Below are positions 16,873-27,221 of a stretch of DNA of 64,000 nt, in pieces (the first letter of the stretch is position 1; every line of letters starts with the position of its first letter). A program made the translations under genes and the position numbers. The notes under the pieces were generated by a model that worked only from the letters and a program-made list of their open reading frames with translations, made no database searches and was not told the DNA's origin. The stretch is from Streptococcus suis (GTDB lineage Bacteria > Bacillota > Bacilli > Lactobacillales > Streptococcaceae): assembly GCF_016743335.1 (NCBI RefSeq), contig NZ_WCJE01000003.1, positions 32,036 through 96,035 of the forward strand, read 5' to 3'.

Positions 16873-17211
16873 ATGCAAATCCAATATAATAATAGAACAG
16901 TTGAAAAGCAGTGTACAAATTTGAGGATAGCAAAGAAAGACTTTTCAGATAAGGTTGCCAAGAAGTTGCACAAGTTGGTCAATTTTATTGAGAGTGCTGA
17001 CAATCTCGCTTCCGTAATCGCATTTCCGACGTATCATTTTCATGATTTAAAAGGAGATAGAGAGGGAGAATATGCTCTGGATATTGACGGTCGTAGAGGT
17101 TCTTACAGATTAATCGTCTGCTTTGATGAGGAGAAAGATACTGTATTTTCCAATGCCCAGAGTATTAGAATAATTCAAATTGAGGAGGTAAGTAATCATT
17201 ATGGTTCATAA
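16873..17211 (+). CDS. higB: HigB-like toxin of the RelE superfamily
   Basis: A 112-residue protein, small and basic, with the fold signature of RelE/HigB mRNA interferases: N-terminal helices rich in Lys, then FHDLKGDREGEYALDI and GSYRLIVCFDEE with the core beta strands and Arg residues expected in the active site. It would cleave mRNA on the ribosome when not bound by its antitoxin. The toxin gene comes first, as in higBA loci, and overlaps the antitoxin gene by 11 bases. The pair is inserted between hsdS and hsdR and might stabilise the restriction locus; that role is inference. Confidence 0.78.
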   Translation: MQIQYNNRTVEKQCTNLRIAKKDFSDKVAKKLHKLVNFIESADNLASVIAFPTYHFHDLKGDREGEYALDIDGRRGSYRLIVCFDEEKDTVFSNAQSIRIIQIEEVSNHYGS

Positions 17212-18292
17212 CATTCAAAACTATAAAGATTTAATCGCTTTCCATCCAGGTTCTTATGTTGAAGAGATAATAGAAGACTTAAATATGTCCCAAGAAGAGT
17301 TTGCGATTCGTTTAGGGACAACCCCAAAAACAATCAGTAAATTGGTAAATGGTGAAATTTCAGTCAGTAAGGATCTTGCTAATAAACTATTTAAATTAAC
17401 AGGGGTATCAATTCTTACTTGGTTAAATCTTCAAGCGAGCTATGATGCAAAGGTTCTTGAAATAGAGGAACTTCAAAATCAAGATGAAAAAGAGATTTTG
17501 AAGTTGATTGATTTTGATTATTTCAAAAGACACGGCTTTGTTCCACCGGGAAGGTATAGCTTGCTACAAAAAGTGGCTGAGTTGAGAAAGCTTTTTCAAA
17601 TTTCAAATCTTACATATCTGAGTCAGTTCAATCAGCTTGTTAGTTATCGAAATACAAAAGGTTTTGATGAGCGTTCGGTGGTAAATTCAAATGTTATGCT
17701 TGAGTTGGCTATAAAATTATCAAAAGATGCAACTGACACAAAGTTTAATAAGTCAAAATTAGTAAAAATACTACCAGAACTACGAGAGATGACCTTGAAA
17801 GATGGTGGAGAATTTTACCCGATGTTACATTCAAAATTATTGGAATGTGGTATTTGTTTGGTCGGACTTCCAAAATTAAAAAATGCCAATCTGAATGGTG
17901 CGACCAAGCGATTTAAAAATGGTAGTGTATTATTGTTGTTAACTGATAAAAATAAGCGTTCAGATATTTTTTGGTTCTCATTTTTCCATGAATTAGGTCA
18001 TATTTTACATAATGATTTTTACTCGGATTATGATGATAGGGATGCTTATGAAGAAAAAGAGCAAAAAGCGGATCAATTTGCTCAAGAATTTCTTATTCCT
18101 ACGAACGAATATGAACAGTTTGTAGCAGAAAAATCTTTTGATAAATCATCCATCATTCGTTTTGCTCATGAAATCGGTATCCATCCAAGTATTGTTTTGG
18201 GAAGACTCCAAAAAGAAGGATTTGTAGAATACAGTCAGTATCAAGAGCTAAAAATTAGTTACAATATCATTATCAGAGGAAATGCGGTATAA
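17201..18292 (+). CDS. higA: HigA-like antitoxin fused to an ImmA/IrrE metallopeptidase domain
   Basis: A 363-residue protein. Residues 15-75 hold an XRE helix-turn-helix (HPGSYVEEIIEDLNMSQEEFAIRLG, typical of the HigA start). The C-terminal domain carries the zinc protease motif HELGH at residues 263-267 with a downstream acidic stretch, as in ImmA/IrrE proteins that cut repressors. It probably neutralises HigB and represses the operon through the inverted repeat at 16825-16847. The large peptidase fusion is a known but less common antitoxin form. A GGAGG ribosome binding site lies inside the end of higB. Confidence 0.82.
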   Translation: MVHNIQNYKDLIAFHPGSYVEEIIEDLNMSQEEFAIRLGTTPKTISKLVNGEISVSKDLANKLFKLTGVSILTWLNLQASYDAKVLEIEELQNQDEKEILKLIDFDYFKRHGFVPPGRYSLLQKVAELRKLFQISNLTYLSQFNQLVSYRNTKGFDERSVVNSNVMLELAIKLSKDATDTKFNKSKLVKILPELREMTLKDGGEFYPMLHSKLLECGICLVGLPKLKNANLNGATKRFKNGSVLLLLTDKNKRSDIFWFSFFHELGHILHNDFYSDYDDRDAYEEKEQKADQFAQEFLIPTNEYEQFVAEKSFDKSSIIRFAHEIGIHPSIVLGRLQKEGFVEYSQYQELKISYNIIIRGNAV

Positions 18293-18309
18293 ATCATTTT
18301 GAATACAGT

Positions 18310-18336
18310 GCGAGGATGTTTCAATCCTCGTTTTTT
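18310..18336 (+). terminator. Terminator behind higA
   Basis: Stem CGAGGAT / ATCCTCG, loop of 6 bases, followed by six T. It isolates the toxin-antitoxin transcript from hsdR. Confidence 0.85.
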
Positions 18337-18344
18337 GGTATAAT
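18336..18344 (+). promoter_or_regulatory. Extended -10 promoter of hsdR
   Basis: TGGTATAAT directly behind the terminator T-run gives a perfect -10 (18339-18344) with TGn extension, 50 bases before hsdR. No clear -35. hsdR is thus transcribed separately from hsdM/hsdS. Confidence 0.65.
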
Positions 18345-18394
18345 CTAGGTATAAAACAGTATTCATCATGTCAACTATTTTATAAGGAGCAACC

Positions 18395-21300
18395 ATGACT
18401 GATATTATTCAAACAGACCCGATTATCGAATCCAATAACTTCATCGTTTTGGACAAGTATGTGAAATCAGTGCAGCCAGGTCATTATCAGACAGAAGCTG
18501 ATTTGGAGAAGGAGCTGATTGCGGATTTGCAGCAGCAAGGCTATGAGTATCTGAACTATTTGACCACTCCTGAAGCATTGCTGGGAAATCTTCGGACGCA
18601 GATGGAAACGCTCAATCGTGTCAGCTTTACAGACGCAGAGTGGCAACGGTTTTTGGATGAGTATTTGAATAAACCAAGCGAGAGCTTGATTGATCGGACG
18701 CGTAAGCTTCATGATGATCATGTCTATGACTTTATTTTTGATGACGGGCATATTCAAAATATCTACCTGTGGGATAAGAAGAACATCAGTCGAAATAAAT
18801 TGCAGGTCATTAACCAGATGAAACAGACGGGAACGAGTGCCAATCGGTACGACGTGACCCTCCTGGTCAATGGGTTGCCTCTGGTTCAGATTGAGTTGAA
18901 AAAACGCGGAGTTGCCATTCGGGAGGCTTTTAACCAAGTTCATCGCTACAGTAAGGAAAGTTTTAACGAAGAAAATTCTCTCTTCAAGTACCTGCAACTC
19001 TTTATTATTTCAAATGGGACAGACACCCGCTACTTTGCCAACACGACCAAGCGGAACAAGAATTCCTTTGATTTCACTATGAATTGGGCCTTGAAGAACA
19101 ATAATCCGATCAAGGATTTGAAGGATTTCACAGCAACTTTCTTGAGTAAGCAGACCTTGTTAAATGTCTTGATAAACTATTCCGTTTTTGATACCAGTGA
19201 TACCCTGCTAATCATGCGTCCTTATCAGATTGCGGCGACTGAGAGGATTATCTGGAAAATTCGCTCTGCTATTGCTTCAAAAATCAAGAGTGGGCCAGAA
19301 ACAGGTGGCTATATTTGGCATACGACTGGATCTGGAAAGACCTTGACTAGTTTTAAGGCGGCACGCTTGGCGACAGAGATGGACGAAGTGGACAAGGTCT
19401 TTTTCGTAGTTGACCGCAAGGATTTGGATTATCAGACCATGAAGGAGTACCAGCGGTTCTCGCCTGATTCGGTTAATGGATCCAACAGTACTGCAGGGCT
19501 CAAGCGAAATATTGAAAAAGATGACAATAAAATTGTGGTGACCACCATTCAAAAACTCAATCATTTCATGACAAGTGAGCAGGAGCACGAAATCTATGAC
19601 AAGCAAGTGGTTTTCATCTTTGATGAGTGCCATCGCTCGCAGTTTGGTGAGGCTCAAAAACGCCTGAAGAAAAAATTTAAGAAGTATTGTCAGTTCGGAT
19701 TTACAGGAACACCGATTAAGGTGGAGAATGCTTTAGGTGCAGAAACCACTGCCTCCGTCTTTGGAAAAGAGCTCCATTCTTACGTGATTACGGATGCCAT
19801 ACGGGACCAGAAGGTCTTGAAATTCATGGTGGATTACAATGATGTCCGTCCACAATTCAAGGCCTATGAAACAGAGCAGGATTTGGAAAAGTTGAGTGCT
19901 GCTGAGACCAAGAAAGCTCTTTTGCACCCAACTCGAATTTCAGAGATTTCCAGTTATATCTTGGAGCATTTCAATCAAAAAACACACCGACAATCTGGAA
20001 AAGGCTTTAATGCTATGTTTGCCGTTTCGAGTGTTGAAGCTGCCAAAGCCTATTACCAGGAATTGCAGGAGCAGCAAGTCGGACGAGAAAAGCCACTAAA
20101 AATTGCGACGATCTTCTCTTTTGCAGCTAATGAGGCCCAGGTTGCGATTGGAGAAATTGATGATGAGAATTTTACACCGAACGACCTACCCGACCTCAGT
20201 AGTAAAGAGTTTTTAAGTCGCTGTGTAGAGGATTATAACCGACTGTTTCAGACTAACTACACCATCAACGGCAATGATTTCCAGAATTATTACCGTGACT
20301 TAGCCAAACGCGTGAAGACGGGTGAAGTCGATTTATTGATTGTAGTGGGAATGTTCTTGACAGGTTTTGATGCTCCTACTTTGAATACCTTGTTTGTGGA
20401 TAAAAACCTGCGTTATCATGGACTAATTCAAGCCTTTTCACGAACCAATCGGATTTATGATGCGACCAAGTCCTTTGGTAATATTGTGACTTTCCGAGAT
20501 TTGGAGAAAGCGACGACAGATGCTATCAAGCTCTTTGGAAAAACGGAAACAGCAGAGGTCTTGTTGGAACGCTCCTACACAGACTACTTGGAGGGTTACG
20601 ACGATGCTGGTGAGCAGAAAGCCGGCTATTTGGCTGTTGCCCAGGAGCTCCTAGAGCGTTTTCCAGATCCAAGTGAGATTGTTAAAGAAAGTGATAAGAA
20701 GGCCTTTGTAGACTTATTCGGGAAGTTTTTGAAGCTGGATAATATTCTCCAGAACTACGATGACTTTGTGCGTTTACAAGCCGTTCAGATGCTTGATTTT
20801 GAAAATCCTGAGGAAGTAGCTACTTTTCAAGCCAAATACCAGATGGATACTGAAATCATGGAAGAACTGGCTCAGCTTCCTATACCGACAGTTCGGGAAA
20901 TTCAGGATTATCGTTCTGCCTACAATGACATTAGAGATTGGTATACCCATGAACGCCAAAATCAGCAAGACAGCAAATCGAAGGTAGATTGGGACTCAGT
21001 AGTCTTTGAGGTCGAATTGCTGAAATCACAAGAAATCAACCTAGACTATATCTTGGAGTTGATTTTTGAAACCAATAAAACAGTATCGGATAAGGACACT
21101 TTGGTAGAAGAAATCACACGGACCATTCGTGCCAGTCTTGGTAATCGAGCTAAGGAAGATCTGATTGTGAAGTTTATTCACCGAAGTGATTTGGATAGTT
21201 TTGTGGATAAGACGGACATTATCGAAAAATTCTTCCTCTTTGCACGGGAGGAACAGAAAAAAGAAGTTGCCGAGCTTATTCAGCAAGAAGGCTTGAATGA

Positions 21301-21493
21301 AGAGAGTGCCAAGCGGTATATTCAACTTTCTTTGAGGAGGGAATATGCCAGCGAAAATGGGAATGCCCTCAATGAAACCTTGCCGAAGATGAGCCCCCTA
21401 AATCCTCAGTATCATACGAAGAAGCAGACTGTTTTCCAAAAAATTAGTGCCTTGGTTGAAAAATTTAAGGGGATTGGTGGAAGTATTGACTAA
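18395..21493 (+). CDS. hsdR: Type I restriction endonuclease, motor/nuclease subunit
   Basis: A 1032-residue HsdR that translocates DNA with ATP hydrolysis and cuts at a distance when bound to M2S on unmethylated sites. The PD-(D/E)xK nuclease region is N-terminal (QIELKKRG near residue 165). The superfamily 2 helicase motifs follow: Walker A TTGSGKT near residue 310, DECHRSQFG near 409, and FTGTPI a little later. A helical C-terminal region binds the methylase. Length matches EcoR124I-type HsdR. AAGGAG precedes the ATG. It has its own promoter and terminator. Confidence 0.95.
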   Translation: MTDIIQTDPIIESNNFIVLDKYVKSVQPGHYQTEADLEKELIADLQQQGYEYLNYLTTPEALLGNLRTQMETLNRVSFTDAEWQRFLDEYLNKPSESLIDRTRKLHDDHVYDFIFDDGHIQNIYLWDKKNISRNKLQVINQMKQTGTSANRYDVTLLVNGLPLVQIELKKRGVAIREAFNQVHRYSKESFNEENSLFKYLQLFIISNGTDTRYFANTTKRNKNSFDFTMNWALKNNNPIKDLKDFTATFLSKQTLLNVLINYSVFDTSDTLLIMRPYQIAATERIIWKIRSAIASKIKSGPETGGYIWHTTGSGKTLTSFKAARLATEMDEVDKVFFVVDRKDLDYQTMKEYQRFSPDSVNGSNSTAGLKRNIEKDDNKIVVTTIQKLNHFMTSEQEHEIYDKQVVFIFDECHRSQFGEAQKRLKKKFKKYCQFGFTGTPIKVENALGAETTASVFGKELHSYVITDAIRDQKVLKFMVDYNDVRPQFKAYETEQDLEKLSAAETKKALLHPTRISEISSYILEHFNQKTHRQSGKGFNAMFAVSSVEAAKAYYQELQEQQVGREKPLKIATIFSFAANEAQVAIGEIDDENFTPNDLPDLSSKEFLSRCVEDYNRLFQTNYTINGNDFQNYYRDLAKRVKTGEVDLLIVVGMFLTGFDAPTLNTLFVDKNLRYHGLIQAFSRTNRIYDATKSFGNIVTFRDLEKATTDAIKLFGKTETAEVLLERSYTDYLEGYDDAGEQKAGYLAVAQELLERFPDPSEIVKESDKKAFVDLFGKFLKLDNILQNYDDFVRLQAVQMLDFENPEEVATFQAKYQMDTEIMEELAQLPIPTVREIQDYRSAYNDIRDWYTHERQNQQDSKSKVDWDSVVFEVELLKSQEINLDYILELIFETNKTVSDKDTLVEEITRTIRASLGNRAKEDLIVKFIHRSDLDSFVDKTDIIEKFFLFAREEQKKEVAELIQQEGLNEESAKRYIQLSLRREYASENGNALNETLPKMSPLNPQYHTKKQTVFQKISALVEKFKGIGGSID

Positions 21494-21494
21494 G

Positions 21495-21524
21495 AAAACC
21501 GGACAAGCGTTCGGTTTTTTGTTT
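21495..21524 (+). terminator. hsdR terminator
   Basis: Ten-base stem AAAACCGGAC / GTTCGGTTTT (one G-U pair) with a 4-base loop and T-run, one base behind the stop codon. Confidence 0.82.
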
Positions 21525-21599
21525 TATCTTGCCAATTTTCTGTTAATTTAGGTGGGTTTTATGGTAGAATAGAAAAAATAGATTTTTGCGGAGAATATT

Positions 21600-23084
21600 A
21601 TGACACTAGTTTATCAATCAACACGTGATGCAAAAAATACTGTATCGGCTAGTCAGGCGATTTTACAGGGATTGGCGACCGACGGTGGTTTGTTCACACC
21701 GATTTCTATTCCAACAGTTGACTTGGATTTTTCTGTTTTGAAAGATGCTTCTTATCAAGAAGTTGCCAAGCTGATTTTGTCGGCTTTCTTGGACGATTTC
21801 ACGGCAGACGAGTTGGACTACTGTATCAACAACGCCTACGACAGCAAGTTTGACACGCCAGTTATTGCCCCAGTTGTTAAGCTCAAGGGTCAGTACAACT
21901 TGGAGCTCTTCCGAGGCTCAACCATTGCCTTCAAGGATATGGCTCTGTCCATCCTCCCTTACTTGATGACGACTGCTGCTAAAAAGCATGGTTTGGAAAA
22001 TGAGATTGTCATCTTGACCGCGACTTCAGGCGATACGGGCAAGGCGGCCATGGCTGGCTTTGCGGACGTTCCTGGCACGCAAATCATTGTCTTCTACCCA
22101 CGTGACGGGGTGTCTAAGGTCCAGGAATTGCAAATGACCACGCAAACCGGTGCCAACACGCACGTAGTGGCCATTGACGGAAACTTCGACGACGCTCAGA
22201 CAAATGTCAAGCATATGTTCAACGATGAGGCCCTCCGTGCCAAATTGGCGGCTAAGAAACTCCAGTTTTCATCTGCTAACTCTATGAACATCGGCCGCTT
22301 GGTGCCACAGATTGTGTACTATGTCTATGCCTATGCTCAGCTGGTCAAGACTGGCGAGATTGCGGCGGGTGATAAGGTCAACTTCACCGTTCCAACAGGA
22401 AATTTCGGAAATATCTTGGCAGCTTATTACGCCAAACAAATCGGTCTGCCAGTTGGCAAACTCATCTGTGCGTCCAACGACAACAACGTCTTGACTGACT
22501 TCTTCTCGACAGGCGTTTACGACAAGAACCGTACCTTCCGCGTGACGACTAGTCCGTCCATGGACATCTTGGTGTCTTCTAACTTGGAGCGGTTGATTTT
22601 CCATCTCTTTGGCAATGATGCTGCAAAAACAGCCGAGCTCATGGAGGCCTTGAATACGGTTGGTCAGTATGATATTCAAGGGGCTGACGCGGATATCCTC
22701 TCTCTCTTTGCTGCCGCCTTTGCGACAGAAGAAGAAACGGCTGCGGAAATCAAGCGTGTCTATGACGAGTCAAACTACATTGAAGATCCACATACGGCTG
22801 TTGCCTCAGCTGTCTATAAACAGTATGTGGAGCAAACAGGAGACCAAACTCCGACAGTGATTGCGTCAACTGCTAGTCCTTACAAGTTCCCTGTGGTTGC
22901 GGTTGAGGCTGTGACAGGCCAGTCAGGCTTGACCGACTTTGAAGCCCTTGCAAAATTGCATGAGATTTCAGGTGTAGCCCTGCCACCAGCTGTGGACGGC
23001 TTGGAAACAGCACCTGTCCGTCACACTACCGTTGTTGCAGCAGCAGCAATGCAGGCTGAGGTGGAACGCTATTTGGGTGTTTAA
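21600..23084 (+). CDS. thrC: Threonine synthase
   Basis: A 494-residue pyridoxal-phosphate enzyme that converts O-phosphohomoserine to threonine. It has the threonine synthase N-terminal segment (STRDAKNTVSASQAILQGLATDGGLF), the PLP-binding Lys near residue 114 in STIAFKDMA, the TATSGDTGKAA phosphate-binding loop near 140, and VPTGNFGNILAA. Length is typical of the longer (yeast/E. coli-like) class. The ribosome binding site is GCGGAGAATATT. A TAGAAT -10 at 21565-21570 with TGG extension is a likely promoter. No threonine-biosynthesis neighbours are here, so the gene stands alone. Confidence 0.95.
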   Translation: MTLVYQSTRDAKNTVSASQAILQGLATDGGLFTPISIPTVDLDFSVLKDASYQEVAKLILSAFLDDFTADELDYCINNAYDSKFDTPVIAPVVKLKGQYNLELFRGSTIAFKDMALSILPYLMTTAAKKHGLENEIVILTATSGDTGKAAMAGFADVPGTQIIVFYPRDGVSKVQELQMTTQTGANTHVVAIDGNFDDAQTNVKHMFNDEALRAKLAAKKLQFSSANSMNIGRLVPQIVYYVYAYAQLVKTGEIAAGDKVNFTVPTGNFGNILAAYYAKQIGLPVGKLICASNDNNVLTDFFSTGVYDKNRTFRVTTSPSMDILVSSNLERLIFHLFGNDAAKTAELMEALNTVGQYDIQGADADILSLFAAAFATEEETAAEIKRVYDESNYIEDPHTAVASAVYKQYVEQTGDQTPTVIASTASPYKFPVVAVEAVTGQSGLTDFEALAKLHEISGVALPPAVDGLETAPVRHTTVVAAAAMQAEVERYLGV

Positions 23085-23102
23085 TTTCGATTCATTTTAT
23101 GA

Positions 23103-23137
23103 CAAACTGCTCATTTTGAACAGTTTGTTTTCTTTTT
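23103..23137 (+). terminator. thrC terminator
   Basis: Stem CAAACTG-TCA / TGA-CAGTTTG with one-base bulges, followed by TTTTCTTTTT. Confidence 0.8.
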
Positions 23138-23153
23138 GTTGTTTAAATTAAAA

Positions 23154-23182
23154 TTTACAGATAATTCAAAGAATGATATACT
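23154..23182 (+). promoter_or_regulatory. Promoter of the ABC/ECF/MATE operon
   Basis: -35 TTTACA (23154-23159) and -10 TATACT (23177-23182) separated by exactly 17 bases, 31 bases before the first start codon. Confidence 0.8.
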
Positions 23183-23212
23183 ATATAGGAATACTTGTAG
23201 ATGAGGTGGCGT

Positions 23213-24973
23213 ATGGCACAAGAACAGGAGAAAATCTCCAGAGAAAAGAAAAAAGCCCTCTTGAAGCGGCTCAAAGAACGCATCAAGCCCAAGATGAAGC
23301 TGGTCTATTTGGCAGCCTTTCTATCCTGGGTCCAATTTTTGATGAGGATTATTTCCTTTTATCTGATTGCTAAGGGTTTTGTGACCTACTATGAGGGCGG
23401 ACAGGTTGATTTAGTACAGTTTGTCCTCATCTTGCTAGGTCTCAATGCCTTTGGATATGGTGTGGCTCTGATTGCCAAACGCTTACAAGGAATAGGCTCC
23501 CAGTTTGCTCGGGATTCGCTTAAGCAGTCTTTCTTTGAGGCTCTCTTGGCCAAGGACGGTCAGTTTGAGTCAAAAGCGACAGCGGCAGATGTCTTTAACA
23601 TCGCTTCACAGGGGATTGATAGTCTGGATACCTACTATTCCTACTACATGGCATCTTCTCTGCGGACCCAGTTCAACTGTGCGACGGTTCTCTTGCTGGT
23701 CTTTCTGATTTTCCCGCTTGGCGCAGTCATTTTCATCTTGGCTCTGCCTCTGATTCCCATTTCCATTATCGCTATGCAGAAGCGGTCCAAGCGGATCATG
23801 AATCGCTACTGGGGATCCTACATGGATGTGGGCAATCTTTTCCTGGACGACCTCAAGGGGCTTAATACCCTTTATTCCTATCAGGCGGACGCGACTTATG
23901 AGAAGACCTTCAATGAGCAGGCCGAGGACTTCCGCGATGCGACCATGGAGCTACTCAGCTTTCAGCTGCAAGCGGTGGGCTACATGGATGCGGTCATGTA
24001 TCTGGGGATTGGCTTGTCTGGTTTTGTGGCGGTCAATAGCCTAGCGGCAGGCAATCTCTCCCTCTTTAGTATGCTTTTCTTTGTCCTCATTGCGACGGAG
24101 TTTTTTGCACCCATACGGGAGCAGGGCTACGGTATGCACTTGGTGATGATGAATACCAAGATGGCGGATCGCATTTTTGGTTTCTTGGACAGTATGACAG
24201 CGGAGCAGGAAATCGATTCTGTCCATGTGCCTGCTTTTGACAGTCTGAAACTGGAAGATTTGGCCTTTGCCTACGGAGAAAAGCCAGTCTTAAAAGATAT
24301 TTCTATGACCATGACAGCTGGAAAGGTCTATGCCTTGGCGGGCGAGTCAGGGCAGGGGAAAACGACCTTGGCCCAGCTGCTCTTGGGACGCTTGCGGGCG
24401 GATAAGGGAGCTATTTACTTGGGTCAGCAGGAGATTTCAGGTATCAGTCAGCTTTCTCTGAATGAGCAGGTTCTCTATGTGTCGGGTCAGTCAACCCTAC
24501 TCAACCAGTCTATCTATGATAACTTGCGGATGGCTTGTGACTGGTCCAAGGAGGACATCTTGGCCTGGGCGGATCAGCATGGGGTCTTGCAGTTTGTTAA
24601 AAATCTGCCAGACGGTTTGGATACGATTGTGGGTGATGACGGTGCTTTCTTGTCGCCTGGTCAACGCCAGCAGGTTATCTGTGCCCGTGCGGTCTTGGCT
24701 AAACGCTCCCTTTATATCTTTGACGAGGTGACGTCCAGCGTCGATCAGGACAATGAAGGCTTGATTTACGATTTGATAAACTTGGTGGCAAAAGATGCGA
24801 TTGTCATCATCATTACCCATAAGATGAAGCAGGTGGAGCAGGCAGATGATATTCTCTTCTTGTCTGCGGAGGGAGCTGTGACAGGCAACCATGCCACGCT
24901 TTATCAGACTAGCTTGGTCTATGGTCAGCTGGTTGATCAACAAAGAGAATTGGAGGAAGCCGTTTATGGATAA
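23213..24973 (+). CDS. ABC half-transporter, CydD/YbtP-like, permease plus ATPase
   Basis: A 586-residue half-transporter: six membrane segments in residues 30-310 and a C-terminal nucleotide-binding domain with Walker A GESGQGKTT, a divergent signature (LSPGQRQQ) and Walker B SLYIFDE. I start at 23213 because TGAGGTGG precedes that ATG; a start at 23201 is possible. It overlaps the next half-transporter gene by 8 bases and the two proteins should form a heterodimer. Similar pairs export glutathione/cysteine (CydDC) or import iron-siderophores (YbtPQ). The neighbouring ECF and MATE genes suggest a shared small substrate, but its identity is unknown. Confidence 0.82.
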   Translation: MAQEQEKISREKKKALLKRLKERIKPKMKLVYLAAFLSWVQFLMRIISFYLIAKGFVTYYEGGQVDLVQFVLILLGLNAFGYGVALIAKRLQGIGSQFARDSLKQSFFEALLAKDGQFESKATAADVFNIASQGIDSLDTYYSYYMASSLRTQFNCATVLLLVFLIFPLGAVIFILALPLIPISIIAMQKRSKRIMNRYWGSYMDVGNLFLDDLKGLNTLYSYQADATYEKTFNEQAEDFRDATMELLSFQLQAVGYMDAVMYLGIGLSGFVAVNSLAAGNLSLFSMLFFVLIATEFFAPIREQGYGMHLVMMNTKMADRIFGFLDSMTAEQEIDSVHVPAFDSLKLEDLAFAYGEKPVLKDISMTMTAGKVYALAGESGQGKTTLAQLLLGRLRADKGAIYLGQQEISGISQLSLNEQVLYVSGQSTLLNQSIYDNLRMACDWSKEDILAWADQHGVLQFVKNLPDGLDTIVGDDGAFLSPGQRQQVICARAVLAKRSLYIFDEVTSSVDQDNEGLIYDLINLVAKDAIVIIITHKMKQVEQADDILFLSAEGAVTGNHATLYQTSLVYGQLVDQQRELEEAVYG

Positions 24974-26627
24974 GAAAGAAATGCCAACAAGTGTGCTGAT
25001 TCCGAGACTCTTGGGCTCGATGAAACACCTCTTGCCACGGATTGCGGTGGCGGTTTGCTTTGCGGTCTTGGGACAGGTGGTGACCATTGCTATTCCAGTC
25101 ATCTTGGTCTATCTGGCTTTTGCAGCCCTTACTGGCAATCCTGCTCCGCTATGGACCTTGGGAATCCTCATTCTCCTAGCTCTTTTACGTGGTGCCTTCC
25201 GCTATGGTGAGCATTACTTTGGTCACTATGTGGCCTTTCATACGCTGGCGGCCTATCGTCGTTTGATTTTTGCAAAACTGCGGGCCTTGGCTCCTGAGAA
25301 ATTGGATCGGCAGGACAGTGGTAGCCTGCTTAAGATGATTGGGGAGGACATCGAGGCCTTAGAGGTTTTCTTTGCTCACACCATTGCCCCCATTTGTACA
25401 GGGATTCTGGTGGCACTTGGTCTGACAGTCTATTTCGGTCTATCCAGCTGGGGTTTGGCTTTGCTGGCTCTGGTGACCTATGCCATTTTGGCGATTGCTA
25501 TTCCAAATCAGTTTGCCAAGCAGCTGCAGCCCTTGCTCAAGGAGCAAAATGCTAGCCGTAAGGGCTATGTGTCCTACTTTATTGAAAGTCTCAAAAGCAT
25601 GAAGGACCTCATGCAGTTCCAGCAGACAGATGAACGTTTTGCCAATCTGACGCAGAAAAGCCAAGAGGTCAATGGTCAGGAGAGAAAGGTCGCCCAGACC
25701 AACTTCATGCAGTATGCCGTCTCCTTCTTGGTGGTGGGCTTGTCTATCATGGGCTTTGCCTGGCTGGTCTTCGACTTGGTTAGCAGTCAGAGTTTGGACT
25801 TAGCGACAGGAGTAGCCCTGCTGGTTTCTTTCACTAGCTCCTTTGCTCCCTTCTTGGAACTCAGCCGTCTGCCTCTTGGTTTCAAGCGAGCCATGAATGC
25901 TGGTCGCAACATCTATGCTCTTTTGGATGAAAAAGAAGCAGAGCGAACAGGTGACTTGGTTGAGGTCAGCGTGACGGACATTGTTATCGAGCAACTGGAC
26001 TTCGACTATGATGACCGTGAAACAGGGCTCTATCGGAACCTGTCTGTCCAGTTTGAACAGGGTGGTATTATTGGTTTGGTCGGTGAGTCCGGTGCAGGAA
26101 AATCCACCTTGATGAAACTAATCATGCGGTGGTATGACTGGCAAAAAGGTCAAATCCGCCTGTCTGGCTTGGATAGTCGGCAGGTAGATAAGGCACATTT
26201 GCAGGGGTCTTTTGCCTATGTACCACAGGTGCCACAAATCTTCCGCCAGACCATTCGAGAAAATCTTGTCTTGGGTCGGACAGATGTGTCGGATGAAACC
26301 ATCATGGACTTGGCAGAAAAATGTCACATGAAAGGACGGATTTTGGCAGCACCGCAGGGCTTGGATACGCTTGTGGAGGCCAGTGATTTTTCAGCAGGAG
26401 AGGGGCAACGCTTGGAACTCATGCGAGCCCTGCTCAAAAATGCGGATTGCTATATCTTTGATGAGCCAACTAGTAACCTAGATTCGCTCAATGAAGCCCG
26501 CTTTATCCAACTGGTTAAGGAACACTGCCAGGGCATGGTCTTCTTGATTTCTCATAGAAGCTCGACCATGGCTTGTGCGGATACCATTTTCCGCTTGGAA
26601 GACGGACAATTAGTAAAGGAAAAATAA
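24966..26627 (+). CDS. ABC half-transporter, CydC/YbtQ-like, permease plus ATPase
   Basis: A 553-residue partner of the previous protein. I start at 24966 (MDKKEMPTS) with GAGGAAG upstream; the longer frame from 24891 overlaps too far. Six membrane segments lie in residues 15-300. The ATPase domain shows Walker A GESGAGKST, signature FSAGEGQRLELMRAL and Walker B CYIFDEPTS. As in many heterodimeric exporters, the two partners have different signature sequences, so one ATP site may be degenerate. It is followed without a gap by an ECF S component. Confidence 0.82.
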   Translation: MDKKEMPTSVLIPRLLGSMKHLLPRIAVAVCFAVLGQVVTIAIPVILVYLAFAALTGNPAPLWTLGILILLALLRGAFRYGEHYFGHYVAFHTLAAYRRLIFAKLRALAPEKLDRQDSGSLLKMIGEDIEALEVFFAHTIAPICTGILVALGLTVYFGLSSWGLALLALVTYAILAIAIPNQFAKQLQPLLKEQNASRKGYVSYFIESLKSMKDLMQFQQTDERFANLTQKSQEVNGQERKVAQTNFMQYAVSFLVVGLSIMGFAWLVFDLVSSQSLDLATGVALLVSFTSSFAPFLELSRLPLGFKRAMNAGRNIYALLDEKEAERTGDLVEVSVTDIVIEQLDFDYDDRETGLYRNLSVQFEQGGIIGLVGESGAGKSTLMKLIMRWYDWQKGQIRLSGLDSRQVDKAHLQGSFAYVPQVPQIFRQTIRENLVLGRTDVSDETIMDLAEKCHMKGRILAAPQGLDTLVEASDFSAGEGQRLELMRALLKNADCYIFDEPTSNLDSLNEARFIQLVKEHCQGMVFLISHRSSTMACADTIFRLEDGQLVKEK

Positions 26628-27221
26628 ATGAAGAAATTACAAGTAAAAGATCTGATGGTAACAGGGGCTTTTGCTGCCCTCTACTTTGTTTGTGTTGGTC
26701 TAGGAACCTTGTTGAGCTTGGTTTTTGATCGCTCGGGTAATATGATGTATGCTCCAGCTTTTGCAGCCCTCTTGGCTGGTCCAGTCTATATGCTCTTGAT
26801 TGCCAAGGTTGGCAAGTTTGGTTCAATTAGTCTGGTTGGAGCAGTAATGGCCTGTTTCTTTTTCCTATCAGGCTATATGACAGCGGCCTTTCTCCCAAGT
26901 TTGACCTTTGGTTTTTTGGCAGAAATGGTAGCGAAGTCAGGTCACTATAAACAAAAATGGACCAATCTTTTTAGCTATATCATTTTCTCTTTTGGAAACT
27001 TAGGACCTATTATTCTTATGTGGTTCATGCGAGATGCCTATGAGGCCAATCTTTTGGCACGTGGAAAATCAGCAGAATACATCGCTCGTGTCATGCTTGA
27101 TTTCACTCCAGAGAATGTACTATGGTTGTCAACGACCATTATCTTAACAGCTCTTATCAGTGGTTTGTTTGGTCAATATATGCTTCAGCGCTATTTTAAA
27201 CAATCAGGTTATCTTTCATGA
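26628..27221 (+). CDS. ECF transporter S component, Trep_Strep/MptD family
   Basis: A 197-residue integral membrane protein with five or six hydrophobic segments. The N-terminus KLQVKDLMVTGAFAALYFVC is typical of the Trep_Strep (MptD) group of substrate-binding S components of energy-coupling-factor transporters. S components bind the vitamin or metal-like substrate within the membrane. It starts directly after the previous stop codon and overlaps the T component by 4 bases (ATGA). The substrate is not predictable from sequence. Confidence 0.8.
   Translation: MKKLQVKDLMVTGAFAALYFVCVGLGTLLSLVFDRSGNMMYAPAFAALLAGPVYMLLIAKVGKFGSISLVGAVMACFFFLSGYMTAAFLPSLTFGFLAEMVAKSGHYKQKWTNLFSYIIFSFGNLGPIILMWFMRDAYEANLLARGKSAEYIARVMLDFTPENVLWLSTTIILTALISGLFGQYMLQRYFKQSGYLS

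Noticed and set aside
24891..24965. Longer N-terminus for the second ABC half-transporter
   Set aside because: It would overlap the previous gene by more than 80 bases; a good ribosome binding site supports 24966.
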